A stretch of DNA of 37,607 bases from an uncultured Acetobacteraceae bacterium (GTDB lineage Bacteria; Pseudomonadota; Alphaproteobacteria; Acetobacterales; Acetobacteraceae). The stretch lies in contig CAITUP010000164.1 of assembly GCA_903895595.1 (NCBI GenBank), forward strand, positions 1 to 37,607, read 5' to 3'. A program made the position numbers and the translations under genes. Under the pieces are notes generated by a model. It saw only the letters and a list, made by a program, of their open reading frames with translations, was not told the origin of the DNA and made no database searches. Below are positions 8,999 to 16,158 of the stretch, one piece after another (the stretch's first letter is position 1; the number at the start of each line of letters is the position of its first letter).

Positions 8999-9664
8999 AT
9001 GGAGACGTTTCCCCACGACATCCCCTCCCCCGAAATCGCGCGACACGACGCGACAGGTCGCGACGCCGAGCAGTTCACGGTTTCCGTGCCCGAAGCGGCC
9101 GAGCTTTTCACGGCCGCCGGGTTGCCACGGACCGAACGTACGATTCAAAGATTCTGTAAAAAGGGCGATCTTATTTGTGCATTCCAGGAAACTGCCTATG
9201 GCAGTCGATATTTAATCCGTGAGTCATCCATCGAGCGGTTGATTCAACAAAAACTTCAGGCCCTCGCGGTAACGCCTGATACAGATGGTCGCGACGCTTC
9301 GCGACCTGTCGCGTCCGGTCGCGAAGCGTCGCGTCAAGAACCCGATGCGAGGCACGACGACAAATCCCCGGAACCGCTCGAATCCCCTGAAAATATAGCG
9401 CGCGACAGTCAACAGAATGAAGCAGCGACAGGCGACGACACGGACGCACTTCAAAAATTGCGCGAAGAAAATTTGATGCTGAAGATCGACAACGCGGCCC
9501 GGCAGCAATTCATTAACCACCTCACTAGCACTGTCGAAAAATACGTGGGCAAAGTCCGCGAACTCAGCTATAACCTTGGCGTTGCCCATACGAAGCTGAT
9601 CCAGATCGAGGCACCGAAAACCGGCGACACCGAGCCTGACGACATGTCGCGACAGGGGAGGTAG
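8999..9664 (+). CDS. HTH/coiled-coil DNA-binding protein of a plasmid-like module, probably frameshifted at its end
   Basis: 221 residues from the ATG at 8999. Residues 30-85 (TVSVPEAAELFTAAGLPRTE, then TIQRFCKKGDLICAF and YGSRYLIRESSIERLI) read as a MerR/excisionase-like winged helix-turn-helix. A low-complexity linker rich in GRDAS/RPVAS/GREAS follows, then a coiled coil (ALQKLREENLMLKIDNAA) and a helical tail. The linker DNA holds a striking set of TCGCG boxes at exact 10-bp spacing. The frame stops just after GGGG at 9655-9658; one more G there would continue it to a TAA at 9742-9744 with the plausible tail GWKRVFG, so the last base run may be a real or sequencing frameshift. Its partner is probably the replication-like gene downstream. 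No exact function can be named. Confidence 0.7.
   Translation: METFPHDIPSPEIARHDATGRDAEQFTVSVPEAAELFTAAGLPRTERTIQRFCKKGDLICAFQETAYGSRYLIRESSIERLIQQKLQALAVTPDTDGRDASRPVASGREASRQEPDARHDDKSPEPLESPENIARDSQQNEAATGDDTDALQKLREENLMLKIDNAARQQFINHLTSTVEKYVGKVRELSYNLGVAHTKLIQIEAPKTGDTEPDDMSRQGR
9038..9064. repeat. Three CGCGAC boxes spaced 10 bp
   Basis: xCGCGA hexamers begin at 9038, 9048 and 9058, exactly 10 bp apart, just inside the start of the HTH gene. The first two extend to CGCGACA. The spacing places them on one face of the helix and close to the promoter at 8977-8985. Confidence 0.7.
9289..9334. repeat. Five helically phased TCGCG(A/T) boxes
   Basis: TCGCGA or TCGCGT begins at 9289, 9299, 9309, 9319 and 9329: five copies at exactly 10-bp intervals. 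TCGCGA is itself a palindrome. The period does not match the 3-base codon period, so it is not explained by a simple amino-acid repeat. Related copies occur at 9038-9063, 9400-9405, 9460-9465, 9647-9652 and as CGCGACA at 9808-9814. This layout is typical of binding sites for a cooperatively loading protein. Confidence 0.75.
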
Positions 9665-9798
9665 CCGAGGAGATCACAACGGCGCCAGAGATCATCGCAC
9701 CGGCACTCCCCAAGCCCAAGGGCTGGAAAAGAGTTTTCGGATAACGCTATCCCCATCCTCCGCAGCACGAGAGCGTTGCACAATGCTACGATAAAAGC

Positions 9799-10176
9799 AT
9801 GGAGAGACGCGACAGCGGCATGACACCAATCAGACAGGTCATCGAACGAAACATCGAACTGGCCACGCTTGACCCGATTGTACGCGGCGGCTTTGCGCAG
9901 CTTCCGAATTTCGTGTTGAAGAGTGGTACGCTCAGCCTCGGCGCGAAGGTGTCCTATGCGCTGTTCTTGTCCTACGCTTGGCACAACGACTCCTGCTTTC
10001 CGGGGCAAGACGCCCTGGCCGAGGATATGGGCATGAGCCGCACGCGCGTGAACGAATTCATCAAGGAGTTGGAGCACGCAGGTCTGATCGAAATCCAACG
10101 GCGTGGTCAGGGGAAGACCAATCTCTACAAAATCAAGTTCGTGGTGAAGCAAAAGGCGTGGCGTGCGAAATCCTGA
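9799..10176 (+). CDS. Winged-helix replication-initiator-like protein
   Basis: This 125-residue protein contains the segment GGFAQLPNFVLKSGTLSLGAK, then YAWHNDSCFPGQDALAEDMG and SRTRVNEFIKELEHAGLIEI. I recognise it as the helix-turn-helix domain found in plasmid/ICE replication initiators and regulators (GFTQIPNFVL... CFPGQ... type). The recognition helix is MSRTRVNEFIKEL, followed by a wing (RRGQGKTNLYKI). It is short for a full Rep protein, so it may be a one-domain initiator or regulator. A second possible start (ATG at 9820) is preceded by a CGCGACA box. Its stop codon lies inside the first palindrome of the origin-like region, tying the gene to that DNA. Confidence 0.7.
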   Translation: MERRDSGMTPIRQVIERNIELATLDPIVRGGFAQLPNFVLKSGTLSLGAKVSYALFLSYAWHNDSCFPGQDALAEDMGMSRTRVNEFIKELEHAGLIEIQRRGQGKTNLYKIKFVVKQKAWRAKS

Positions 10177-10238
10177 TGTCGATATATCGACATCTAGATG
10201 TCGGCATAGCGAATTCCAGGCGTCGGCCGGCCGACATC
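10175..10238. promoter_or_regulatory. Cluster of GATGTCG palindromes (operator or iteron-like)
   Basis: A perfect 20-bp palindrome GATGTCGATATATCGACATC lies at 10175-10194. Another GATGTCG half-site is at 10197-10203. The palindrome GTCGGCCGGCCGAC at 10222-10235 extends into a CGACATC half-site (10232-10238). Four related half-sites in 64 bp, overlapping the end of the replication-like gene and followed directly by very AT-rich DNA, suggest binding sites for that protein or for a partition or regulatory factor. Confidence 0.75.
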
Positions 10239-10296
10239 CTCTATAATAATATGCAGTATAAATATAAAAATATATAATTAAGAGCGCCTTTTAAAA
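10239..10296. other. AT-rich tract, possible origin unwinding element and promoter
   Basis: The stretch 10241-10284 is almost entirely A and T (TATAATAATATG, then TATAAATATAAAAATATATAA), in strong contrast to the GC-rich window. Beside an initiator-like gene and palindromic sites, it resembles the DNA-unwinding element of a plasmid-type origin. It also contains TATAAT at 10242-10247, which could be the promoter for the two small genes that follow. The two roles cannot be separated from sequence alone. Confidence 0.5.
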
Positions 10297-10437
10297 ATGG
10301 AAACCGAAAACCCACAACTACCGAGTTTTGCCTACGACTACGACGACGAGATCACTCGCATGATGCAGGAGCGAGAAGTACCGCGGAACGATAATGCCCA
10401 GATTGTTCTGCTTGATCACCGAAGGCAACTTCCTTGA
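10297..10437 (+). CDS. 46-residue protein, unknown, upstream of the HicA-like gene
   Basis: The short frame runs METENPQLPSFAYDYDDE and then ITRMMQEREVPRNDNAQ and VLLDHRRQLP. It is acidic in its first half and basic at the end. I recognise no family. It starts right after the AT-rich tract with its promoter-like sequences, and its TGA stop overlaps the TTG that opens the next frame, so the two appear translationally coupled. This position would suit a small antitoxin for the HicA-like protein, but the sequence does not look like HicB. Confidence 0.45.
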   Translation: METENPQLPSFAYDYDDEITRMMQEREVPRNDNAQIVLLDHRRQLP

Positions 10438-10439
10438 GC

Positions 10440-10739
10440 ATGCGCTCCGTGGCGCCCGAGGCACTCCACGGCTATCTCGAATCCCTCGCCAGGGATGGTT
10501 TGCCGGCACCCTGCGAAATTTCTCATCCGAGCGTACCGCGCGCTGATGGGACGGTGCAGCCGCGCGTGTCATGGCCGCGAAAACTACTCGCGGCCCTGGA
10601 TGGGATAGGCTGCACTATGCACCACGTCCGAGGAAGCCGCCACTACCTCAAGCACCCGGACGACCCAGCGACCTCGGTCACCATGGCCCTTCACAACAAA
10701 ACCTTGAAACAGAGGTCACTCGAAGCGATTCCGGGGTAA
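10440..10739 (+). CDS. HicA-like mRNA interferase domain protein, possibly shortened
   Basis: From the ATG at 10440 (or the coupled TTG at 10434) the protein has about 99-101 residues. The C-terminal half, KLLAALDGIGCTMHHVRGSR followed by HYLKHPDDPATSVTMALHNKTLK, matches the HicA double-stranded-RNA-binding-like fold, with the GS(H/R)H segment and the HNKTLK motif. HicA proteins usually have one more helix after this point; here the frame ends at SLEAIPG, so the last helix is missing or cut. The N-terminal 45 residues (PEALHGYLESLARDGLPAPC) are an unusual extension. No HicB-like antitoxin follows. It is either a degenerate toxin or a variant paired with the 46-residue protein. Confidence 0.55.
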   Translation: MRSVAPEALHGYLESLARDGLPAPCEISHPSVPRADGTVQPRVSWPRKLLAALDGIGCTMHHVRGSRHYLKHPDDPATSVTMALHNKTLKQRSLEAIPG

Positions 10740-11039
10740 GTCCATCTGACCATGGCGGACTTGCGGGAGTGCCTTTGATCAGTGGCCCCACGATCCACCC
10801 CGCCATTCGCTCAAAACGGCGTCCAGGCGCTTGCAACGCATAGGGGGTGACAGAACCTACCATATTAGGTGCCATACCTCCTCATAGGGGCATTTTGAGC
10901 GAAACACCGCCCTTTGGCACGGCCCCATCCGAAGCCGAACTTCCAGCCCAGCGAATCGCCTAAAGAGCCTGATTGTCGCCGGGTGAGCCTAGGGAGAGCC
11001 TAAGATTTTCGAGGTTAGGTGATAAACCCTTGATTTTGC
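10740..11039. other. Gene-free junction between the accessory module and tRNA-Thr
   Basis: I find no supported gene in these 300 bases and no recognisable integrase remnant. It holds an 11-bp inverted repeat, TTCGCTCAAAA (10806-10816) and TTTTGAGCGAA (10893-10903), and a direct repeat GAGCCTA at 10985-10991 and 10996-11002. This is where attachment-site arm sequences would be expected if an element had inserted at the tRNA 3' end, but that reading is inference. Confidence 0.4.
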
Positions 11040-11114
<75 letters not shown>

Positions 11115-11253
11115 ATCGGGCGCGCCAGCCTTTCGCATACACCGGGCGTCATTGTCCAGGGTCTCATCCGCTTCTTATGGCAATACAGGTTTGACGCGGG
11201 CACCCAATTCCCCCAAGCGTCCCTCCTCACCCCCAGCCGCGAGCGACGCATCC

Positions 11254-12780
11254 ATGGCCGCCACGGCCGAACAGACCGAAACCCACAGGGACGTCCCGCA
11301 CCGAGCGATGATCACCGTCTGTGCGATCGGCGCGACGCTGCTGCAATCGCTCGACCAGACCATCGCCAACGTGGCCTTGCCCTACATGCAGGGCAGCTTC
11401 TCGGCGAGCTATGACGAGGTCACCTGGGTCCTGACCTCCTACATCGTCGCCGCGGCCATCATGACCGCGCCGGTCGGCTGGATGGCCATGCGGTTCGGGC
11501 GCAAGCCGCTTTATATCGGGTGCATCGTGGGGTTCACCCTTGCGTCGATGATGTGCGGCGCGGCGCAATCGCTCACCCAAATGGTGCTGTTCCGGCTGTT
11601 GCAAGGCATGTTCAGCGCCGCTTTGGTGCCTTTGTCGCAGGCGACGCTTTTGGACATCTACCCGCATGAGCGGCGGGGTTTCGCGATGGCCATCTGGGGC
11701 ATCGGGGTCATGATCGGGCCGATCATGGGGCCGACCCTCGGCGGCTATTTGACGGCGATGTACGACTGGCGCTGGGTGTTCTTCATCAACCTGCCGTTCG
11801 GCCTGCTCGCGACTTTCGGTTTGCTGACCTTCCTGCCGAGCACGCAGGGGCTGGTGCGGCTGCGCTTCGACTGGTTCGGTTTTGTCGTGCTGACGGCGGG
11901 GATCGGCGCGCTGCAGCTGATGCTGGATCGCGGTCAGGACGAGGATTGGTTCACCTCGCGGGAAATCGTGATCGAGGCGGTCGTCGCCGGGTTGGGCCTC
12001 TATCTGGCGCTGGTGCATATCGTCTGCGCCCGCCAGCCGCTGATCCGGCCGGACCTGTTCCGCGACATCAATTTTTCGGCCGGGCTGGGGATGATGTTCG
12101 CGGTCGGGACGCTGCTGGTGTCGAGTTTGGCGCTGATGACTCCCTGGCTCCAGGTCATGTCCAACTACCCCGTGGAGACGGCCGGCCTGATCATGGCGCC
12201 GCGCGGCCTGGGCAATCTTGTCACGATCACCCTCAGCGGCCGGCTGACCGGGCGGGTGGATGAACGGTATCTGGTCGGCACCGGCCTGACGCTGATCTGC
12301 TATTCCTTCTGGCGGATGACCGGCTGGACTCCGGACGTGGACCGGATGGAGATCGTGGAGGCCATCGTCATACAGGGTGCGGGCATGGGGCTGGTGTTCA
12401 CCCCGTTGCAGGTGCTGGCCTTCGCAACTCTGCCGCCCAGTCTGCGGACCGAGGGGGCGTCCCTGTTCAGCCTGCTGCGCAACATCGGCGCGGCGATCGG
12501 GGTGTCGGTCACCTCGGCGGTGCTGGCGCATAACACCCAGGCGATGCACGAGACGATCGGGGCGTCGCTGAACCCGTTCAACCGAGCGCTGGAGGCGCAG
12601 CATTGGCTCGATCCGTTGAGCCATCGCGGGCTGGCGCTGCTCGACAAGATGGTCAACCAGCAAGCGCAGATCGTGGCCTACACCAACGACTACAAGATGC
12701 TGATCCTTACGACCTGCCCGGCGATCGCGCTGCTGTTGCTGATGCGGCTGCCGTCGCGGCAGGCGCCCAGGCGGACATAA
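11254..12780 (+). CDS. DHA2-family (EmrB/QacA-like) 14-TM drug:H+ antiporter
   Basis: The 508-residue major facilitator has the DHA2 start LLQSLDQTIANVALPYMQ (motif D1), then GWMAMRFGRKPLYIG (motif A) and IGVMIGPIMGPTLGGYL (motif C of antiporters). About 14 hydrophobic helices fit EmrB-type pumps. Known role: proton-driven export of hydrophobic compounds across the inner membrane, usually with an EmrA-like adaptor, which is not present here. I chose the ATG at 11254 because the N terminus MAATAEQTET then fits the family and the upstream sequence runs into the tRNA. It is the first protein gene on the chromosomal side and is followed 72 bp later by the acpXL cluster; a shared transcript is possible, a shared function is not shown. 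Confidence 0.88.
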   Translation: MAATAEQTETHRDVPHRAMITVCAIGATLLQSLDQTIANVALPYMQGSFSASYDEVTWVLTSYIVAAAIMTAPVGWMAMRFGRKPLYIGCIVGFTLASMMCGAAQSLTQMVLFRLLQGMFSAALVPLSQATLLDIYPHERRGFAMAIWGIGVMIGPIMGPTLGGYLTAMYDWRWVFFINLPFGLLATFGLLTFLPSTQGLVRLRFDWFGFVVLTAGIGALQLMLDRGQDEDWFTSREIVIEAVVAGLGLYLALVHIVCARQPLIRPDLFRDINFSAGLGMMFAVGTLLVSSLALMTPWLQVMSNYPVETAGLIMAPRGLGNLVTITLSGRLTGRVDERYLVGTGLTLICYSFWRMTGWTPDVDRMEIVEAIVIQGAGMGLVFTPLQVLAFATLPPSLRTEGASLFSLLRNIGAAIGVSVTSAVLAHNTQAMHETIGASLNPFNRALEAQHWLDPLSHRGLALLDKMVNQQAQIVAYTNDYKMLILTTCPAIALLLLMRLPSRQAPRRT

Positions 12781-12852
12781 GCGCACCCCGCCCTTGCCGG
12801 ACTGCCCCCGCGGGTGTTAGTGCGGCGCGAATCTTCGCAGGGGCCCCGACGC

Positions 12853-13134
12853 ATGTCGTCCACGTTTGAAACAGTCGCCGGAATCATCGCCGAGACGTGC
12901 GATATCGAGATTGGCACCATCACGGCCGAAAGCCACGCCATCAACGATCTGGGCATCGACAGCCTGGATTTCCTCGACGTCGCCTTCGCCATCGACAAGG
13001 CGTTCGGGATCAAGATGCCGCTGGAGCAGTGGACCCAGGAAGTGAACGACGGCAAAGCCACCACCGACGAGTATTTCGTTCTTGGCAACCTCTGCCGCCA
13101 CATCGACGGGCTGGTGGCGGCGAAGACCGCCTGA
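12853..13134 (+). CDS. acpXL: Very-long-chain acyl carrier protein AcpXL
   Basis: This 93-residue carrier protein closely follows rhizobial Acp[18 protein letters not shown], then [38 protein letters not shown]. The phosphopantetheine serine is Ser37 in GIDSLDF. Known role: AcpXL carries the growing C26-C30 (omega-1)-hydroxy fatty acid and hands it to the lipid A acyltransferase LpxXL. It is the first gene of a run that reproduces the rhizobial acpXL-fabZXL-fabF2XL-fabF1XL order. The ATG at 12853 gives the family length; four bases separate its stop from the next start. Confidence 0.92.
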   Translation: MSSTFETVAGIIAETCDIEIGTITAESHAINDLGIDSLDFLDVAFAIDKAFGIKMPLEQWTQEVNDGKATTDEYFVLGNLCRHIDGLVAAKTA

Positions 13135-13138
13135 TCGC

Positions 13139-13612
13139 ATGCGACTCGAATACTTCCAGATGGTGGACCGGATCGTGGCGCTCGATCCGGAGGCACGCAC
13201 CATCCGGATGGAGGGGCTGGTCCCCGAGGAAAGCCCGATCTTCGAGGGGCATTTCCCCGGCCACCCCATTCTGCCGGGCGTGCTGATGATCGAAACCATT
13301 GCCCAGTGCGGCGGTTGGCTGGTTCTCGCGACTCTGCGGTTCGGCTTCATGCCCTTCCTGTTGCAGGTCAAGGAAGCCAAGATGCGCAGTTTTGTCAGTC
13401 CAGGCCAGCTTCTGGAAACCGAGGCGCGCCTGATCCACGACGGCTCCGGCTACGCGGTGATCGAAGGCAGCATTTCGTCCAACGGCAAGAAAGTGGCCGA
13501 GGCGGAGATCCGCTACCGGGTCGTGCCCTTCCCGAACGACACGCTGCGGGAGCAGATGCTGGCAACCGCCCGCCGCATCGAAGTGCCGGAGAGGTTTTTC
13601 CATGCCGCATGA
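13139..13612 (+). CDS. fabZXL: 3-hydroxyacyl-ACP dehydratase FabZ-like (FabZXL)
   Basis: The 157-residue hot-dog-fold dehydratase has the signature FEGHFPGHPILPGVLMIETIAQ; the catalytic pair is His38 and Glu52. Known reaction: removal of water from 3-hydroxyacyl-ACP to give trans-2-enoyl-ACP. In rhizobia this cluster member acts on AcpXL-bound chains during VLCFA elongation. The ATG at 13139 follows acpXL by four bases and its end overlaps the next gene by 11 bases, so the genes are tightly coupled. The length is typical of the FabZ family. Confidence 0.9.
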   Translation: MRLEYFQMVDRIVALDPEARTIRMEGLVPEESPIFEGHFPGHPILPGVLMIETIAQCGGWLVLATLRFGFMPFLLQVKEAKMRSFVSPGQLLETEARLIHDGSGYAVIEGSISSNGKKVAEAEIRYRVVPFPNDTLREQMLATARRIEVPERFFHAA

Positions 13613-14780
13613 CCGCGACGCCGTCATCACCGGAATCGGCCTGATTTCCTGCCTCGGCGAAGGCGTGGACGCCCACTGGTCGGCGCTGAACAATTTCGCG
13701 CCGGTCACCGACGATACCAGTTTCCCCGGCTTCCCGCTGCATCCGATGGCGGAACTGGCGCTGGACAAGCACATCTCCAAACGCGAGCAGCGGCAGATGG
13801 AGCCGTGGCAACGATTCGGGACCTATGCCGCCGGCGCGGCGCTGGAAGCGGCGGGCGTCAAAGGCAACACCGACCTGCTGAGCCAGATGCACATGATCGT
13901 GGCGGCCGGCGGTGGCGAGCGGGATTACGCCGCCGACGCCGCCATCCTGTCCGGCCTGCCGAAAGCCGCCGATCCCGATGCCTATCTGAACGAACATTTG
14001 CTCAGCGATCTGCGCCCGACCCTGTTCCTGGCGCAACTGTCCAACCTGCTGGCCGGCAATATTTCCCTCGTTCACGGCGTGGTCGGATCGTCGCGCACCT
14101 TTATGGGCGAAGAAGCGTCCGGCGCCGACGCCGTTCGCATCGCCTGTGCCCGTATCGGTGCCGGCCAGGGCGATCTGTTCCTGGTGGGCGGGTCCTACAA
14201 CGCGCAACGGCCGGACGTGCTGCTGCACTATGAGATGGGGCGCCTGCTGTGGAAACAGCCGTTCGCGGGCGTTTGGGACCGTCAGGCGGCCGGTGGCGGG
14301 ATGTTGCTGGGCTCGCTTGGCTGCTTCCTGGTGGTGGAAAGCCGAGCGCATGCGGCGGCTCGTGGAGCGACCGCGTTGGCTCGGATTGCTTCGGTGGCCA
14401 GCGACCGGTGCCGTCGTGGACCGGGTGAGGCGACGGCCAATGCACGCAAGCAGTTGGCGGCGCTGGACGGGACTTACGATGCCGCTTCGGCGGCGGTGAT
14501 CTCCGGGGCCTCGGGCGCTCCCGCCGCGACAGCGGAAGAAAAAGAGTTTCTGACCGATCTCGGTTTGCCGGCGCGCGCGGGCGCCAGCGCATTCGGGCAT
14601 TCGTTGGAGCCGGCCTTCATCGCGAACATCGCGCTGGCCGCGATGGCGGTGTCGCACGGCACGCTCTTCCCGCCGCTGGACTCCGCTGAGAAACCCATGA
14701 ACACCCCGTTGCGCGACGCGCTGGTCACCGGCTGGGGCCACTGGCGCGGCGAAGCGCTGGCGCATGTGACGACCCCTTAG
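13602..14780 (+). CDS. fabF2XL: Cysteine-less ketosynthase partner (FabF2XL, chain-length-factor-like)
   Basis: This 392-residue protein has the thiolase/KAS fold, beginning AVITGIGLISCLGEG, but its active-site loop reads FMGEEASGADAVRIA. Lined up with the neighbouring synthase (STACASGGTAIQLGV), the catalytic Cys is replaced by Glu171. The first catalytic His (NAHGT) is also absent, replaced by SGASGAP; GHSLEPAF marks the second His region. It therefore resembles the KS-beta/chain-length factor of type II polyketide synthases and rhizobial FabF2XL. Known logic: it pairs with the active KAS and sets chain length. It overlaps fabZXL and lies nine bases before fabF1XL. Confidence 0.88.
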   Translation: MPHDRDAVITGIGLISCLGEGVDAHWSALNNFAPVTDDTSFPGFPLHPMAELALDKHISKREQRQMEPWQRFGTYAAGAALEAAGVKGNTDLLSQMHMIVAAGGGERDYAADAAILSGLPKAADPDAYLNEHLLSDLRPTLFLAQLSNLLAGNISLVHGVVGSSRTFMGEEASGADAVRIACARIGAGQGDLFLVGGSYNAQRPDVLLHYEMGRLLWKQPFAGVWDRQAAGGGMLLGSLGCFLVVESRAHAAARGATALARIASVASDRCRRGPGEATANARKQLAALDGTYDAASAAVISGASGAPAATAEEKEFLTDLGLPARAGASAFGHSLEPAFIANIALAAMAVSHGTLFPPLDSAEKPMNTPLRDALVTGWGHWRGEALAHVTTP

Positions 14781-14789
14781 GAAGCCGAA

Positions 14790-16064
14790 ATGCAAGACAC
14801 CGATCATCTGGGCCGGCCGGTCGTCGTGGTGACGGGCACCGGTATCGTCACGTCCCTCGGCCAGGGCAAGGATGCCAACTGGGCGGCGCTGACGTCCGGT
14901 AAATCCGGCATTCACCGCATCACCCGCTTCCCCGTCGCCGGTATGAAGACGACCATGGCCGGCACGATCGATTTCGTCGATGTCCCTGAACTCTCGGCCC
15001 CCGCGCTGTCGGAGCGTTTGGCGGAGTTGGTGATCGGGGAAGCCATCGCCGAGTCCGCGATCGGCGCACCGGGGGATTTCCCCGGTCCGCTGTTCCTGGC
15101 GCTGCCGCCGGTGGAAATGGAATGGACCCAGCGCTTGGCGCTCGCCGCCGACTCTGGCGCCAACGAAACCGTCACCTACGACGACCTGCTGCGCGCCGCC
15201 GGCTCCGGCGACCACCGCCGGTATTACGAGCGGTTTCTGTTCGCCTCGGTGGGGGAAAACCTCGCGGCGCGGTTCGGCACCAAAGGCTCGCCCATCGCGA
15301 CGTCCACCGCCTGTGCGTCCGGCGGCACCGCCATTCAGTTGGGCGTCGAGGCGATCCGGCGGGGCGAGACCGAGACGGCGCTGGTCGTCGGCACCGATGC
15401 CTCGGTCAATCCGGAAAGCCTGATCCGGTTTTCCCTGCTGTCCGCGCTGTCTACCCGCAACGACACTCCCGAAAAAGCGTCGCGCCCGTTCTCCAAGGAT
15501 CGCGACGGCTTCATCATGTCGGAAGGCGCCGGTGCGCTGGTGCTGGAAAGCCTGGCGCATGCGCGGGCCCGTGGAGCGACGATTGTGGGCGTCGTGGAAG
15601 GCTGCGGGGAAGCGGCGGACGGGTTCCATCGCACCCGGTCCTCGCCCGACGGCAAGCCGATCATCGCCTGCATGCGCAACGCGCTGGAGGACGCTGGCCT
15701 GTCGCCGGACCAGATCGGCTACATCAACGCCCACGGCACCAGCACGCCGGAAAACGACAGGATGGAGTGGACCGGGGTGTCCGCGGTGTTCGGCGAACGG
15801 GCGTCGTCGATCCCGATATCGTCGAACAAGTCGATGATCGGCCACACGCTGACCGCTGCCGGCGCGATCGAGGCAATCTTTACGCTGCTTACGCTGCGCC
15901 ATGGGTTGCTGCCGCCGACGATCAACTACGACACGCCCGACCCGGCGGTGCCGGTGGATTGCGTGCCGAACGTGGCGCGCCCGGCGAAGGTGTCGCACGC
16001 GATTTCGAACTCGTTCGGGTTCGGCGGGCAGAATGTGTGCGTTGTGATCGGGGCGGCGGGATGA
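14790..16064 (+). CDS. fabF1XL: Beta-ketoacyl-ACP synthase II-type, active subunit (FabF1XL)
   Basis: The 424-residue synthase has the complete Cys-His-His triad: Cys175 in STACASGG, His315 in YINAHGTSTPEND and His352 in SNKSMIGHTLTAAGAIEAI. The C-terminal SNSFGFGGQNVCVV is the usual FabF ending. Known reaction: decarboxylative condensation of malonyl-ACP with an acyl chain. With the cysteine-less partner just upstream it should form the heterodimer that elongates AcpXL-bound chains to VLCFA. In rhizobia adh2XL and lpxXL follow directly; here a palindromic repeat and two extra genes intervene. Confidence 0.92.
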   Translation: MQDTDHLGRPVVVVTGTGIVTSLGQGKDANWAALTSGKSGIHRITRFPVAGMKTTMAGTIDFVDVPELSAPALSERLAELVIGEAIAESAIGAPGDFPGPLFLALPPVEMEWTQRLALAADSGANETVTYDDLLRAAGSGDHRRYYERFLFASVGENLAARFGTKGSPIATSTACASGGTAIQLGVEAIRRGETETALVVGTDASVNPESLIRFSLLSALSTRNDTPEKASRPFSKDRDGFIMSEGAGALVLESLAHARARGATIVGVVEGCGEAADGFHRTRSSPDGKPIIACMRNALEDAGLSPDQIGYINAHGTSTPENDRMEWTGVSAVFGERASSIPISSNKSMIGHTLTAAGAIEAIFTLLTLRHGLLPPTINYDTPDPAVPVDCVPNVARPAKVSHAISNSFGFGGQNVCVVIGAAG

Positions 16065-16079
16065 CGGTTTCATTCGTCA

Positions 16080-16143
16080 TGGTCGGGCTTGACCCGACCA
16101 CCTCAGGCCCATTGGAGCGAGATGGTCGGGTCAGGCCCGACCA
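16080..16143. repeat. Inverted pair of palindromic intergenic repeats
   Basis: Two palindromic units at 16080-16100 (TGGTCGGGCTTGACCCGACC core) and 16123-16143 (TGGTCGGGTCAGGCCCGACC core) are inverted copies of each other with one mismatch. Each can form a hairpin and together they make a longer one. They fill most of the 94-bp gap between fabF1XL and the SDR gene. The look is that of REP/BIME-type elements common between alphaproteobacterial genes. They could act as a processing or attenuation point in the operon. Confidence 0.8.
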
Positions 16144-16158
16144 TGGCGGTAAAAAACC

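Noticed and set aside
10501-10510. TGCCGGCACC, a 10-base match to the tRNA-Thr 3' end, as a second att copy
   Set aside because: Too short and built around a GC palindrome; expected by chance in this DNA.
10740-11039. Integrase remnant next to tRNA-Thr
   Set aside because: I read all frames here and saw no tyrosine or serine recombinase motif.
11227-12786. 519-codon minus-strand frame opposite the DHA2 exporter
   Set aside because: Low-complexity RQ/HPD-rich translation with no family features; the shadow of a real gene on the other strand.
11254-16064. Aryl polyene cluster (KAS, CLF, dehydratase, ketoreductase)
   Set aside because: The ACP matches AcpXL closely and an LpxXL-type acyltransferase follows; no ammonia-lyase or aryl-CoA ligase-type gene is present.
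13395-16073. 892-codon minus-strand frame opposite the ketosynthase genes
   Set aside because: Antisense to three clearly recognised genes with catalytic motifs; a GC-skew shadow.
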